Shown here: positions 49,452 through 61,108 of the stretch, piece by piece | How the letters are laid out: every line of letters begins with the position of its first letter | Position numbering within the stretch: position 1 is the first letter of the stretch | Position numbers and translations under genes: made by a program | Assembly (NCBI RefSeq): GCF_026151205.1 | Contig: NC_087080.1 | Span: 5,931,096 to 5,995,095, forward strand | Origin: Bolinopsis microptera | Taxonomy: Eukaryota; Ctenophora; Tentaculata; Lobata; Bolinopsidae | Length of the DNA stretch: 64,000 nucleotides | Direction of reading: 5' to 3' | The notes under the pieces: model-generated | Databases searched by the model: none | Told to the model about the DNA's origin: nothing | What the model saw: only the letters and a program-made list of their open reading frames with translations

Positions 49452-50193
49452 ATCAATATCAAATTAACTAAATTATAAATAAAGATATTCAATAATTAAA
49501 ACATTACATCAAGTGGTTAAAAACGCCCAAAGTCGATCTGAGAGCTTTTCAGCCTATAGTACAATCATGATAGTAATTATAGTAAGTGTGTGCCGCTGCA
49601 ATTAGATAACTGCAATTGAAATTGTTTGGAGTCCAAGTATTTTTTAAGTCAGCTGCCTGTGATTGTATTAATAGTGCTTTGGTTCTCAATTTTATCAAGT
49701 TAATGGAAGTTTCTAGGCAATTGCTTGAAGTGAGAATTTTTTAAGAACAGTGTTACAAAGTTTGTATTGGCTCCATTAAGCAAAAAGTTATTTTATTTAT
49801 TTAGAAGAATAAACGTTAGACTCGTTGTCTGGTTGTTCTCGGAATTTCCAAGATGTCCTTTTTTAACACAGCACTGATGACACTGCTAGCGAAGTATTAA
49901 TCCATATCTTAGTCCTACTTGTACTTGTGCAGTAAAAATTATTGGTTATAATGTGGGTTTATCTCAACATGCTAGTTCGTGAACACTTTATGCCCTGAAG
50001 ATTTTTTGTTTTTATTCTTGTAAATTATTTATTACCAAACTTATCATGGTGTGGTAGTGTCAAAAATATTATAAACCATTTTATTATTATTTTGAAGTAC
50101 AATTGATATTGGCTTTTATCTCCTCTGGGTAACACAAGTTATTGTTATTTTGTTATTAAGCTATAATCAAATAAACTCCAGTCCCCCTCCAGG

Positions 50194-53100
50194 ATGCTAA
50201 TAAACAGCATATTTTTCATCAATCATTCTGGGTAAGTTATTAACATTGAATTATTCACAGTTTTACCATTTTCGTCTTATATTTAATAGTTTTTTCTTGG
50301 AAATGTTTGAGCTGTGACAAGATGTGACATGACCAATGCTGTTGCTAAAAATGCATTGTTAGATACTAGTGCAACATTTCTGACTATTCTATTATTGCTC
50401 TGCGCTAATATTGTAATGTCCATACTCACTCTTTTCTAGAGACATATTTCTTGAGAAACATTGGAGATCTATAGTAAGCAGATCAGTTTGTGACCAGTTC
50501 TTTGATGCCCAGACTAAGGCAGCCACACCTGAAGATGTTCCCCCTATCATAACTGCAAACAAAAACTATTTGATTAGTATTTACAGAGAGAAGATCTATC
50601 TGGTCGCAGTTACTCAAATGGAAGGTTTGCTTTGTTGTGTCAACAATTTTTCTTGACTTACCTTACTCGGGATTATTATGACCGGGATAAAGTGGCGGGT
50701 TTAGGGTAATTTCACCATATTTTTCCCAAACCACATTTTCACCGGTCGTTAATAAACCCGCCGACTCAGCTTTTAGGGTTCCCAAGGGGTATGGGTGCTC
50801 ATATTTTAATCGTTGTCTTATATTCACTAAAGAAGCCTATTGGAACACTTGTTGTAGGTTTTTCGACTTCATTTGGCTAAAATTGCAAAAAATTCACCTT
50901 TTTGCCCAATTCTTGTCATATATCCTTATTGTCAAAGTTGATTTAAATAGGCCAATTTTTAATTTCTTAGGTATTGACTATCTCTACATAATGAAATAGG
51001 ACTCAAAGTAAAAGTAAAAGTTAAATTAAAACTTGAATTAATTAAAACTGTCAATAACATGAATCAGTTTCATCAGTCATTTATTCATAATTCTAAACAA
51101 TGTGAACGATGCATTCTTTCGAAGATTTTCTACAAATTGAGGCATAATGGTTATTTGATACACTACTTTCAACAATTATTGATAATTCGACTTGTTTCAC
51201 AAGTTTTAGCAATGCGAAAATTTCTAAACTTGCTTATCTCTAATAAGGAAATTTACATCTGAGACCAAATTTTTGAATCTAAAATTGAAAGGTTGGACAC
51301 CGGTAAAATGGCGACCGGGAAAATGTGGTGGGTTTTGAGCAATTTCGCCATATTTTTCCCGAACCATATTTTAACCGGTCGTTAATAAACCCGTCGTAAT
51401 AATCCCGAGTAAGGTAGATGTATTTGATGGGTTGCTGTAACATTTGCATTTGGTGTATTACTATTATTAATCTAGTTTTAGTTGCGTTACTGACAGCCGC
51501 TTAGATCAAATACTAACCCATATATAACTCATCCGAACCCACTTTTCAGTTCAACCATTATTTGTGATAGAGTTTATGCACAGAGTCATGGACACTTTTA
51601 CTGAATACTTCGATGAGTGCACAGAGAGCGCTATTAAAGACAATATAATTGTTGTTTACCAGGTTTGTCTCTGATTATACTACTAGATACTGCAGTTAAA
51701 TGGACCTTAATTCATTACCAAACAGTCTCTCTCACTGTTGTGTCATTTTCAAAGATCATTCAATGAGACTCTATATCAGATCACTGCTCATGCTGTATCA
51801 GGTTACTAAATAATGTCTTCGATAATATGTTAAAAAAACTGTGAATATTTAAATGGTTTGTAACAACATCTCAGAAACCATTGTATAAACCGATAACTTT
51901 AATGACACTGAATTTTCAGCTACTAGAAGAAATGCTGGATAACGGGTTTCCCTTGGCTACAGAGCTAAATATTCTAACAGAGTTGATAAAACCACCAACA
52001 ATCATCAATAAGGCTGTTTCAATGGTCACCGGCAAAGAAGGGTAAGTTTTAACTAATTGACTTGTCTGATTTTAAAGTTGTTAAATCATTAAAATGAAAT
52101 AATTATGTTGCACTTTTCTATCACATAAACCTACAAATAAGCGCCATGACTAACCCCAAATATTTGCAGCGTGAGCTCAGTATTACCAGGCTCCCAACTC
52201 TCCAATGTTCCTTGGAGAAGACAAGGAGTAAAGTATGCGAACAACGAGGCTTACTTTGATTGTATAGAGGATGTGGATGCTATTATTGATGCTAACGGAA
52301 CTGTCGTTTCTGCTGAAATTCATGGAAATGTAAGAAACCCGTCAGTCTGGAATCATTATAAAATTTATATGCAATCGTACTTAAAAATGATATATTACAT
52401 AATAATTGTTGGTTACAACTTTATGACTGATTATTATTGCGGCAGTAGTTTACGCTAGATTATTACGATAACTAAAATAAGATAACAATGTAATCCCCCG
52501 CCCAGATAAACTGCAATGTGCACTTGTCCGGTATGCCAGATCTCAGTATGTCCTTCATAAACCCCCGATTACTGGACGATGTCTCCTTCCACCCCTGTGT
52601 CAGGTTGAAACGCTGGGAGAACGAGAAGATACTCTCTTTTGTTCCTCCTGACGGCTCCTTCGTTCTCATGAGTTATCATATCAGTACTCAAAAGTAAGTT
52701 ACTTACTGGTATACAGACATATTATAACTTATACTGACTGCTATAAAAACAATAATAGATCTGCCTTTTATCACTTAAGTTTAGTAAATTTTACGAAAAT
52801 GGCCGTAGTATGACATCGTACTACGACTGTTTCTGAATTGAAATTTGGAAATTTGTACTTAATTTATGTTTAAGAGATCATGACGGGCTCCAGCTCTGAC
52901 ATATTTTTCAGTCAAGTTGCGATTCCAGTGTATGTTAGAGCAATGATAAACTTTAAAGACGGTCAAGGAAAAGTGGACATTACTGTTGGACCCAAACAGA
53001 CACTTGGAAAAACTGTTAGTTTAATTAAACTGCGTCACCACGCTATTAATTTCATTCGAATAACTTAAGTCATAAGTTAGAATTGAGTCAACAAATTGGC

Positions 53101-53714
53101 GTGTCACCAAACTGGCATGGTGTGTTGGTGTTTTACCCAATTTTAAAATAAAGTTTACTAATTATATAACATATTTAAATCCAGGTAGATAACGTAGTAA
53201 TAACAGTGCCGATGCCGAAGGATGTGACGGGCTGCTCGATGACTACCTCTGTGGGCTCCTACACTTTTGACCCTAGCTCAAAACAGCTGAGATGGGATAT
53301 CGGAAAAATACAACCTCTTAAAGTTCCTACCATGAGGGGCACTGTAAGTTTACTTTGTAGCTGGTCACTTGATTAAGTTGTTCAGTTTACCCCTCCAGGG
53401 CCAATCTCTTATCTACATCATTTCACCATTCAACAAATATCTTAGACCAATTAATTTGATATGACTGAATCTTTTTTCAACATAAAAGTGTTTGTCTAAG
53501 ATTTGTATAACTCTGTCCCCATCTTCAGTGTACAGCTCCAGCAGGCTCCCAATGTAAAGACGCGCACCCAACAATCCACGTGGACTTTAAGATAATGCAG
53601 TTAGCTGTGAGTGGACTGAAGGTGAACAGGTTGGATATGTTCAACGAGAACTACAAGCCATTTAAGGGGGTTAAGTACATCACTAAAGCGGGCAACTTCC
53701 AAGTTAGAACCTAA
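50194..53714 (+). CDS. AP3M1: AP-3 adaptor complex mu subunit
   Basis: Nine exons: 50194-50231, 50440-50624, 51550-51662, 51920-52041, 52170-52329, 52506-52693, 52912-53014, 53185-53343, 53529-53714. All junctions are GT-AG and in phase, giving 417 aa (human AP3M1 and AP3M2 are 418). The protein is the cargo-binding medium chain of AP-3, which sorts membrane proteins from endosomes to lysosomes and related organelles. The N-terminal longin-like half opens 'MLINSIFFINHSGDIFLEKH'. The linker has 'GSQLSNVPWRRQGVKYANNE', an AP-3 mu signature. The mu-homology domain follows ('FHPCVRLKRWENEKILSFVP', 'VPMPKDVTGCSM', 'LRWDIGKI') and ends 'YITKAGNFQVRT'. AATAAA at 54096-54101. Vertebrates have two paralogues; this is the pre-duplication type, so the number is by convention. 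Confidence 0.95.
50659..51416. mobile_element. MITE with TA-flanked inverted ends in AP3M intron 2
   Basis: Ends TACCTTACTCGGGATTATTA at the left and its exact inverse TAATAATCCCGAGTAAGGTA at the right, about 0.76 kb apart. The outer TA is consistent with a Tc1/mariner-type TA duplication. A ~90-bp block ('catatttttccc', 'accggtcgttaataaacccg') is present near both ends in the same orientation. Each block is itself a weak palindrome. No transposase. Confidence 0.8.
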
Positions 53715-54961
53715 CGTTTCGTGATTAGTAGTGAGTAACAGTGGCCAGTGCTGTATGATGTATCGTAAAAGGTCACGTGATATGACGTCATATCACGTGT
53801 TTTATGAAGCAAACTACAAGTTATGACTTATGGTGACATGAACTGAAATTTCTAAGACCGAACAAATTTTGTTCCCATCAACTAACTTGCTGACTGATGC
53901 TAGTTTCTCTTTAATGTTTCAACTTTTAATCCTTTAAACACACGAGTTAAATTATTACGACGGCGAATTCAGGATACTTAAATGCAATGCGATTCTTTAA
54001 TTGTCATTAACCACTTTTAGCAGTCGAAGTTGTCAAGTCATTTTATTCTAGACGTAGAATATCGCTTTAAAACTTAGAATGAATAACTAACAGTAAATAA
54101 AGTTTGCGCTTCTAACTATCATAGCGATCAATGATTTGGGGTGATTGGACAGTCTGATGAACGGTTAGCTTCGTAGAATGACATGATTGGTATTGGGAAT
54201 GGGGTACCGATTTGAGGCTAGATTGAAATATGGTTTTAAGTTTAAATTGTTTTGGTGGGCTCTGGGAATAAAACGATTTTTTCGGCTTCTTTGATCTCTA
54301 TCCTTGGAATTGGATAGTGGATACATCGTTGTGTTCTTAAAAACGATTTTAAAATCGCAAATTAAGTTTGTCCTATGCTATGTAAGTTGTGACTTTAAAA
54401 TTATACGATTTTAGTTATTAAAATATTTCGATGCTGAAGTATGATTCCGTTTTGATGTTACTGTGATAATCAGTTAAATTTGTGTCATTATGATTTAATT
54501 TAACAGCTACATGATAATGTAATGAAATTAGTCGAAAATGTTTTATATTGTATTGTTGAATGACTAAGATATGATTTAAATTCAATTCTATCGTGAGAAA
54601 TATTAATGAACTTTATTTTTGTTTCCTCAGCTGGTCTAGGAATTTTTATCGAATTGTGTTTTTCTGGGCTGTTCTCATTTTATAGTTCTGACTTTTGATC
54701 TCAAATTTGTCAAAACAATCCATTGATAAATCGAATTGACATCTAGTTTAACATTTGAACTTTCAAAAATAAAAAAGTTTCCAATCATATAACAATATTC
54801 AGGAATGTAATCTGATAACCAATCCATTTTAAATAATTAATTAACTAACGACTACTATAGGATAGCCACCGGGCAATGTGACCCTAACAGGACACCCCAC
54901 TTCACAACGCGTACCAGAAGAGAACCACCCCTAGCTCGCACGCGACAACATGACGTGATAG
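53715..54961. other. AP3M 3' UTR and PAN2 upstream region
   Basis: AATAAA at 54096-54101. AT-rich to about 54850, then a GC-richer 5' leader to PAN2 (54880-54961). A short upstream frame ATGACGTGA (54950-54958) precedes the PAN2 ATG. Confidence 0.5.
53774..53799. promoter_or_regulatory. 26-bp palindrome: CACGTG - TGACGTCA - CACGTG
   Basis: Perfectly symmetric: CACGTG, ATA, TGACGTCA, TAT, CACGTG, located 60 bp after the AP3M stop. It joins an E-box, a CRE and an E-box in one palindrome. Function unknown. Confidence 0.6.
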
Positions 54962-57900
54962 ATGAGCGAGCGACTGTTTGGGTTCACGCGCAGTGAGCTG
55001 GTCGAGCACCACGGCTGGGTTTCTGACGTCGTCTTCGACAACCAGCAGGTACGCACGTGTGTGTGGCGCGAGCGCAGGTAGGAAGACGTGAACATTTTAT
55101 TGCATGAGGATTACTCCAGCAGCGATATTATACTGCTACTCTCAATGACTATTCCTTAAGTTCAGACTTTAGCCTTGCTTTTGGTCAGCACACTGACTGA
55201 CTTCACGTTATTTTTTCACATCACGTGACCTATCACATGATCTCAGGAGTTAGTATGGGTAGCAGGACAGAAAGGTTATGTGACCAGCTACTATTCGTGT
55301 GGCTTACAACTCTACACTAAGTTCTTTGCTAATGACGAGGTTGTTCAGCTGATGCCTGTCCAGGCTGGCATACTCAGCTTGTCCTCCAACAGGCTCAACC
55401 TACACACACGACAGGTAATCAGCTAATTACATAATTAGTCAGCTTCATGATTAATCAATTAACTATGTAATTAGTTTGAAAAACTGAATCCGGAAAACTC
55501 TCCTGTGCTGTGCAGTGTTCGACGTTTCAGTGCCATTAGCCATACAATATACAACCTTATAAAGTCATAACTAATCGCCTAATATCTTAACTAATTAGTC
55601 ACCACCACTTATCTTCAGGGGTTGTCCCAGCACTCGTTCACCTCTCCCAACATGACCAAGATGTGCTGCATGTGCACGAACTCTAACTCTAACGATGTTC
55701 TGATTGGTGGCCACACTAAACACGTGACTAAGTACGATCTGGGTAAACAGAAAGTGGTTAACGAGATCGTGCTGGGAGATGCTGGGTGTGTCATCATCAG
55801 AGAGACCACCAGTCTTTGTTGTTTTGGTGAGTAGAAGCAAGGGGTGGGTGGGTTGGTGGGGAGAGGGGATGCACTGACCACATCGGGGTGGTGAAGGGGG
55901 TGCACTGACCACATCGGTAATCGTTTTACTGAAGTTGATATTATGATAAGAAGATTATCAGGATATTGTGGCACGCCTTATCATACAATGTTAAACTGAT
56001 ATTTCATGACGATAATGGCAGTGAAAAGTTAGAACTTTTTACTGGACGAAATAACTAAATAACTTGATAAAGAGTACACTGTACAGTTGCAGTGGTGCTC
56101 TTACTAAGTTTATAATGATACACTGGTGGTTTCAGTGTTCATTTGTTCAACGTATCAATCGTTTGAGACTGTTCTAGCTTCGCTGAATTTGTATTGAATT
56201 GGAGTTTACTTGTAACTGAATAAGATACGTGTACAATGTACAATGTACACACAATATTGTAATCTGTGAAAAACATGAACTCTTTCTGGATTTTATCAAA
56301 TTCCATAATTTACGTCATAACCAAAGTTAGTTTTCACTACATTCTAATACCGCTGATTCAGGTTGTCCTGATGGAGATATAGCCCTGTACGATAAGAACA
56401 CCTACAAGAAAGCCAGCAACATCCCCGCACATTCGGGCACCATCTCCGACTTTGACATCTGCGACAATCTCCTTGTATCCTGTGGGTTTGCGTCGCGCGG
56501 GAACGACATGTCCGTGAAGCGCTCACTGCTTGTGTACGATCTGCGCATGATGCGCAGCCTCAACGCAGTGCACTGCTCAATAGATCCGGTTCAGCTGAGG
56601 TTCATGCCCATGTACCACTCACAGGTGAAACTCATTTTAAACGTTTTTCTGCAAAAACGTCCATTCGTAACCTTTCACTATTGCCTTTTTTCAAAAGGGT
56701 GAAAAGGAAAAAATAGTTGTCAGTGGGATCGGACCGAAACGGTCCCAACTGGGATTCGAACTCAGGCCGACAAAACTTGAAGCTATTCTTTTAACAAGAA
56801 TCTCGTACCAGATTAGAGTCTTTACACCTCTCCCAGTACACAATTTAGCAGATACTCTAGTTCTAATGATTATCCTGAACTTGGCTAGTATATATGAAAT
56901 ATTTGACATGGAGTTGTAGGGTGAGTTATGTGCCTCGCCGGGCTAAAGTAGTGGATGTCCTTGCTGTACGGCAAGTTAAACAAGGAACTGAAACTACTAG
57001 GTTCCGTACAGACTCAACTCTGCACCCATGTCAATATGTTCATTATATGCAAGCCTCTTGATTTATAACCAAGTAATTTTGTTCAGGTCCTGATCGCATC
57101 ACAGTCCGGGCAGTTCCAACAGCTGGAAGTAACAGCAACCCTTCCTCAGAACAAGTATTTGTTTGAGGTGGATTTAGCGGGTAGTTACTGTAATGCCATC
57201 GACCTTTCCTCCACATCTAAAGCTCTAGGTTAGTGAAAGTGAAGTGAAAGTGAAAGTGAAAGTGAAGTGAAAGTGAAAGTGAAGTGAAAGATTGAGTCAG
57301 TGACCCAAGTGAAATCAAAGATGGCTTCAAAGATGCTGTAAGTGTAATGCCAATTTCAATGATTCTGAATCTAAGATTAACATCAACTACAAAACCATTT
57401 CCCCTTTTCAGCAATCGGAGACTCATCAGGAGTGTTACACTTACTAGCGTCTCAAGAAGGAACAGCTTTTAACTCCTTCTCACAACCCACATACTTCCCT
57501 ACAGAAAACATGCTCAACTTCCCCAAAGTCAATGTTAGTTTAAATGTTCTTACAGTTCAGTCAGTTTCTAGGTTTACAATTATTTTAAAAGGGACTCTGA
57601 AGTGTAGGCGGATTCGAAATTTAATCTAAATGGTAACATGGCGAGACTTCATCTTAGATGACGTCACATCTCATCACGTGACGTCACTTAAACTTTTATA
57701 ATCCTTCCGTTCAAGTAGTAACTTCTCTACAGATAGACGACTACAATTTCCCGCTGGCAACTGTCCCGATGCCTCACGCAACAGAGAGACTATTGAGCGA
57801 ATGGCCCCCAGAGTTCAACAGAACCGGAGATCGAAGGACAAAACCCATTGACCCTGAAATACTCCGCAATATGAAGATGGTAAAATTTTATCTTTCACTT

Positions 57901-59974
57901 TTTCTTATCTTTATTTACCTAAGTATCTTTATCTCTTTCTCTTCCCTCTTTTTGATAACATCAGTATGCCAGACCAGAGTCTGTTATATTTTAACCAATC
58001 TGCAAACATAAATAAAATCAGTTAACAATATAATAGTCTGGTGAATATTGACGTTATAAATTTCAGGTTGGGTTTGTCGGTGGCTACTCACCCAATCCGC
58101 ATAACATGTACAAGAACACTATACCATACGATCTAAACTTACAGCGGGTTGAAGAGCTGAAGAAGAGAGAGGAAGTTGTCACCAATATACCCAGGGTAAC
58201 GTTATTTTTCACTTTCACTTTCACTTTGATTCCCAGAGCTTGTTCTACAGGACATAAAAGCTCTTTGGTACGGTTTCCATTCTAATATTGTATCGAAGTT
58301 TCCCCACGTGTTATAGCATAACTAAAGAATAAAGATCTAATTCCAATTTCTAGGTTTATCAGAGAATAGACGTAGATCCCACATCCCTGACGGACTCAGA
58401 ACTCCACAATTACAACAGAACTAAATTTAGCGTCTTCTACAACAACAAGGGGAATACTTACATCTGTACTGTCTTACAGGTAACATTTTGTGGCGTCACT
58501 GCATGAATATGACGTCACTAATCGTACCGCGTGACAGGTTATCGTTTGACATTAATACGTCTTAGCTAATAGTAATATTTAGAAAACAAACAAATACTAT
58601 AGTACGAATTGAATTGGGTAATATTATGATCTATTTATGGCGTAATATATTCGATAATAAATTACTAACATTATTAAATATTTCAGATGCTGTATTACCT
58701 GGAGCCGATAGCACTAGCCCTTAAATCCCACATCTGCCAGAATACTGGATGCTTGGCTTGCGAGCTGGGGGTCCTCTTTTACACGCTTGATGTCTCTGAT
58801 GATAAGATCACTGACATCGACAGTTTTATTCAGGTATCTCCACTCAATCTTCACTGAATCTGACCCAAAAGACGACTGTTAATTAATTTGACGTTCACAA
58901 TTCACATTCTGATTTAATTTATTAAGATTAAAAATGATATAATTAGCAGTACATGGTTTTTACGTTCCTCCCTCCCCACAACACTCCCTCCGCAGGCGTT
59001 TGAGCAGCAGCCAGCAGCGAAGTACCAGGACTGGCAGCTGTACGAACGTCACCACGAGAAGAAGGATTACTTACAACTGCCCCAGAGTTTACTAACTTTC
59101 TTACTCAGACACCTGCACGAGGAGATACTGAGACCTCCCCAACCTACCAGCGCTATCTACCTTACTTTCGGCAGCAAGGTAAGAGGGCTGTGACGTCATG
59201 TCACGTGGTGTGTGACGTCATTTCACAAGGTGTGTGACGTCATGTCACTTGGTGTATGACGTCATGTCACTTGGTGTATGACGTTATGTCATGTCACATA
59301 ATTGGTATGGGGTTGCGAAAGCGCCCAAGTCAGAGTTTTTCATCTTACTCATCGAAAATCGCAAATTTAATCCGTGTTTTTAATTTTGTTCTAATAAAAC
59401 GTCTCTACAAATAATTTGACCTAATTTGGACAGCGGTAAACACTATATTTGAATCAAATCACCCAGTTTTTGTTTCCCTCATATTCATATTATAGATGAC
59501 GTGAGTTAACCATGTTCCGTGCTACATACCAATATTACAGGTAGGACACAGGACAACATGTGCCACGTGTCAACAGTCTTGGTACAATAAACCGAGCATC
59601 AACCTCACCTACTCCCTCGATTATCCCAGAGAGGCTGGTGTCAAGATCACATTCGTTGACGTACGTTTATTTACTTTTAGTTAGTCGAAGATACGGTTTC
59701 AAGAAAGATTATCATGTCGAATTTTTAAATATTTATTTAATAATTATAAACATTTGGATACCCAAACTTCCTAAATGAGTGGAACTACCGAAGCTAAATT
59801 TGTAAAAAGATTAACATTAACGGTCACGTTTAACCTTTGTGCAGTTGTTAAAGAGGACGATGCAAGCAGAGAACACAACACGACACATCCTTTGTAACCG
59901 TTGTGGCAACTACACACCCTGTAGCGACAAGGCGGTACTCGAGTCTCTACCCTACATTTTACAGCTTAATTGTG
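54962..59974 (+). CDS. PAN2: PAN2, deadenylase catalytic subunit (5' portion, continues beyond window)
   Basis: Thirteen exons: 54962-55048, 55247-55414, 55619-55826, 56362-56624, 57087-57228, 57412-57533, 57733-57879, 58067-58195, 58354-58479, 58687-58833, 58996-59178, 59541-59660, 59845-59974. All are GT-AG and in phase, 657 codons so far. PAN2 pairs with PAN3 to trim mRNA poly(A) tails. Present here: the N-terminal WD40 propeller ('VWVAGQKGYVTSYYS', 'LIGGHTKHVTKYDLG', 'SDFDICDNLLVSCGF', 'LVYDLRMMRSLN'), the linker ('KPIDPEILRNMKMVGFVGGY'), and the first half of the UCH-like domain ('NTYICTVLQMLYYLEPIALA', 'CLACELGVLFYTLD', zinc-site 'CATCQQ' and 'CNRCGNY'). 'TYICTV' lines up with the domain's usual catalytic Cys region; PAN2's UCH domain is known to be inactive. 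The exonuclease domain is not in the window. Confidence 0.95.
56735..57069 (-). repeat. tRNA-derived SINE-like element in PAN2 intron 4
   Basis: On the reverse strand a Pol III B-box-like GAGTTCGAATCCC (about 56752-56764) and an acceptor-like tail lie next to the 187-bp dispersed repeat (56883-57069) that also occurs at 13791-13977. Together they look like a SINE head and body. I could not fit a full tRNA cloverleaf, so it is not called a tRNA gene. Confidence 0.55.
57231..57291 (+). repeat. GTGAAA/GTGAA microsatellite
   Basis: Mixed tandem of GTGAAA and GTGAA units just after the donor of PAN2 exon 5. Confidence 0.8.
59191..59286. repeat. 22-bp minisatellite, each unit with TGACGTCA
   Basis: TGACGTCA starts at 59191, 59213, 59235 and 59257, and a variant TGACGTTA at 59279: exact 22-bp spacing in PAN2 intron 11. 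Each unit reads close to TGACGTCATGTCACTTGGTG plus two bases. 22 bp is about two helical turns. Confidence 0.8.
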
Positions 59975-61108
59975 GTAAGTTATTATATTTTGTGTACATA
60001 ATAACATGATTATTTTCAGAATTTAGCAGAAATGTGTAATAATTTTTCACCTTATGAAATTCATCTCGGCAGAATTTAGCTAAGGATATTTGACTAACTG
60101 ATGGGAAAAGAGCAAGTGACATTATGAAATCCTAGCTTACTTTTAAAATTGCCCCTAATCATGGTATAATCAACTGAGTCGAATGTTAACAAATTACAAT
60201 TAACTTATTAAATTTATAATTGTGAATTGTGACGCTCCAGTTAATGGCCATTAAAAGCCGACACTGGTCGACTCTACATTATTAAAAGCGTATCACCTAG
60301 AGATATGTACGTTGTTTCATGACATGTGTATGATAACCAATTGTCTTATGTTTATAACCTGGGTTATCTCGGGGCAGAGTAATCACTTTACAACAGCTGT
60401 TTAGTGTTTATACGGATACTCGCTTTGATAAACATCGGTTTAAACGGAAGTACTCTCAGCTATTCCATCCAGTCCCTCATGGAGAGGCATGCTAGCTATA
60501 TAAACGGCGATTATAAACCACAGAAGGATCTCCGTTCATATCCGGCTACACTAGCTAGAGTTTAACTCTCACGCTTCCCCATGATGACGTCATAATGGTG
60601 CAAAAGGTTACAAACAGTTCCTTGAGTTTTAAATTTAGGTGATATGTGTAATGTGTGAGCTATATCAGCTCTGCACAAATCAAAAAATCGATGAATTTTT
60701 CAAACAATCTTTCTAAATGAGTGGTTTTAAAATAAATTCCCAATATACAGGTAAACGTTAAGAAAAAATAGCAGTATTACCTCAATCCAATGCTTTTAAA
60801 TAGAATGAATGGTAATTTGAGTATCGAATAACAATGTCTCAATGGCGCAAATTTACAATGAAATTAAGTGAGCAACATTATTAAATAAATGTGTGTTACA
60901 CTTAATATTTAGGAAATCAACCGTTTACACAATTCGATGAGTATTGCAGGAGATTTTCAACGTTCAAACAAAGAATAATTATCATTCGCATTGTAAAGAC
61001 AACATCACAACATGATAGATAAAGGGGATAAAGTATTTTTCATTGCAGAGGCATTTTAAAAATATGATCGGCTCACGCTTGGAATTATAGGTTATCATTT
61101 TAATCATG
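59975..61108. other. Gene-free stretch, probably PAN2 intron 13
   Basis: AT-rich, no exon seen on either strand. It must belong to an intron of PAN2 if the gene continues to the right beyond the reverse-strand ShKT gene. Confidence 0.45.

Larger units (their letters stand above)
45948..50193. other. Intergenic, mostly AT-rich
   Basis: Apart from one candidate first exon on the reverse strand (46152-46210), no gene is visible. Contains a fragment inverted relative to 39.1 kb (46864-46877), an 18-bp palindrome CTTGGTAGGCCTACCAAG near 47382-47399, and a tandem ~240-bp duplication (48964-49451). Confidence 0.45.

Noticed and set aside
56735-56830. tRNA gene on the reverse strand
   Set aside because: A B-box is present but no full cloverleaf or clear A-box could be fitted; better explained as a SINE head.
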